Source: Cloeon dipterum
Taxonomy: Eukaryota; Arthropoda; Insecta; Ephemeroptera; Baetidae
Length of the DNA stretch: 64,000 bases
NCBI RefSeq assembly: GCF_949628265.1
Contig: NC_088788.1
Location: 7,874,001-7,938,000 of the forward strand
Direction of reading: 5' to 3'
How positions within the stretch are numbered: the stretch's first letter is position 1; every line of letters begins with the position of its first letter. Below are positions 63,868-64,000 of the stretch, piece after piece. The translations under genes and the position numbers were made by a program. The notes beneath the pieces were generated by a model that saw nothing but the letters and a program-made list of their open reading frames with translations, searched no databases and had not been told where the DNA came from.

Positions 63868-64000
63868 GTTGGAATTTTTAGATGCTTTTCAAATGGTTTT
63901 TATAGAAAAAATTAAAGTTTAGTTCTTAACAATAGACTGACACTACTTTAACATAAAATTCTTAAAAATCATTATCTACATTATGTTAGCCTATTCTTTA

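Overview
This is eukaryotic nuclear DNA, almost certainly from an insect or a close arthropod relative. Genes are split by GT-AG introns (two GC-AG introns also occur), intergenic and intronic DNA is AT-rich, coding exons are GC-rich, and proteins such as a Pgant5-type GalNAc-transferase, a Gmap/GMAP-210 golgin and a TRAF6-type adaptor match arthropod gene content. I cannot name the species.

Layout, left to right. (1) 0.7-6 kb, minus: two tandem genes for short BIR-domain (IAP-family) proteins, the distal one with a TATA box and a likely noncoding first exon. (2) 6-8.4 kb: AT-rich intergenic DNA with MITE-like repeats. (3) 8.4-11.5 kb, minus: a PLCXD-type PI-PLC X-domain protein. (4) 12-14.2 kb, minus: FBXO9. 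(5) 15-20.8 kb, minus: a secreted M14 zinc carboxypeptidase zymogen with carboxypeptidase B-like specificity and a good TATA/Inr promoter. (6) 22.8-28.7 kb, plus: polypeptide GalNAc-transferase (Pgant5-like). (7) 29.5-36.6 kb, minus: the cohesin subunit SMC1, complete in 18 exons. (8) 37.8-49.4 kb, plus: a short Gmap/TRIP11 golgin with ALPS-like N-terminus and GRAB-like C-terminus; its introns hold a decayed non-LTR retrotransposon and several MITEs. (9) 49.7-50.7 kb, minus: TCTP. (10) 51.7-57.6 kb, plus: cullin-3. (11) 58.5-61.3 kb, plus: trimethylguanosine synthase TGS1, with a local duplication of an exon acceptor. (12) 61.5 kb to the right edge, plus: the first six coding exons of a TRAF6-like adaptor, cut inside the MATH/TRAF-C domain.

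The genes do not form one pathway; they are conserved housekeeping genes (cohesin, Golgi tethering, ubiquitin ligation through cullin-3 and F-box proteins, RNA cap hypermethylation) beside immune/apoptosis genes (BIR, TRAF6) and a digestive-type protease. For every complete gene the exon phases were checked by hand: reading frames join without a break and total coding lengths are multiples of three.

The most unusual content is the repeat fraction. At least five terminal-inverted-repeat families can be defined from internal comparison, some with target-site duplications and some lying directly beside splice sites. Other points of interest are the duplicated acceptor in TGS1, an unexplained minus-strand candidate exon inside Gmap intron 3 and a 3' coding anomaly in the second BIR gene. 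I found no convincing undescribed biological system.
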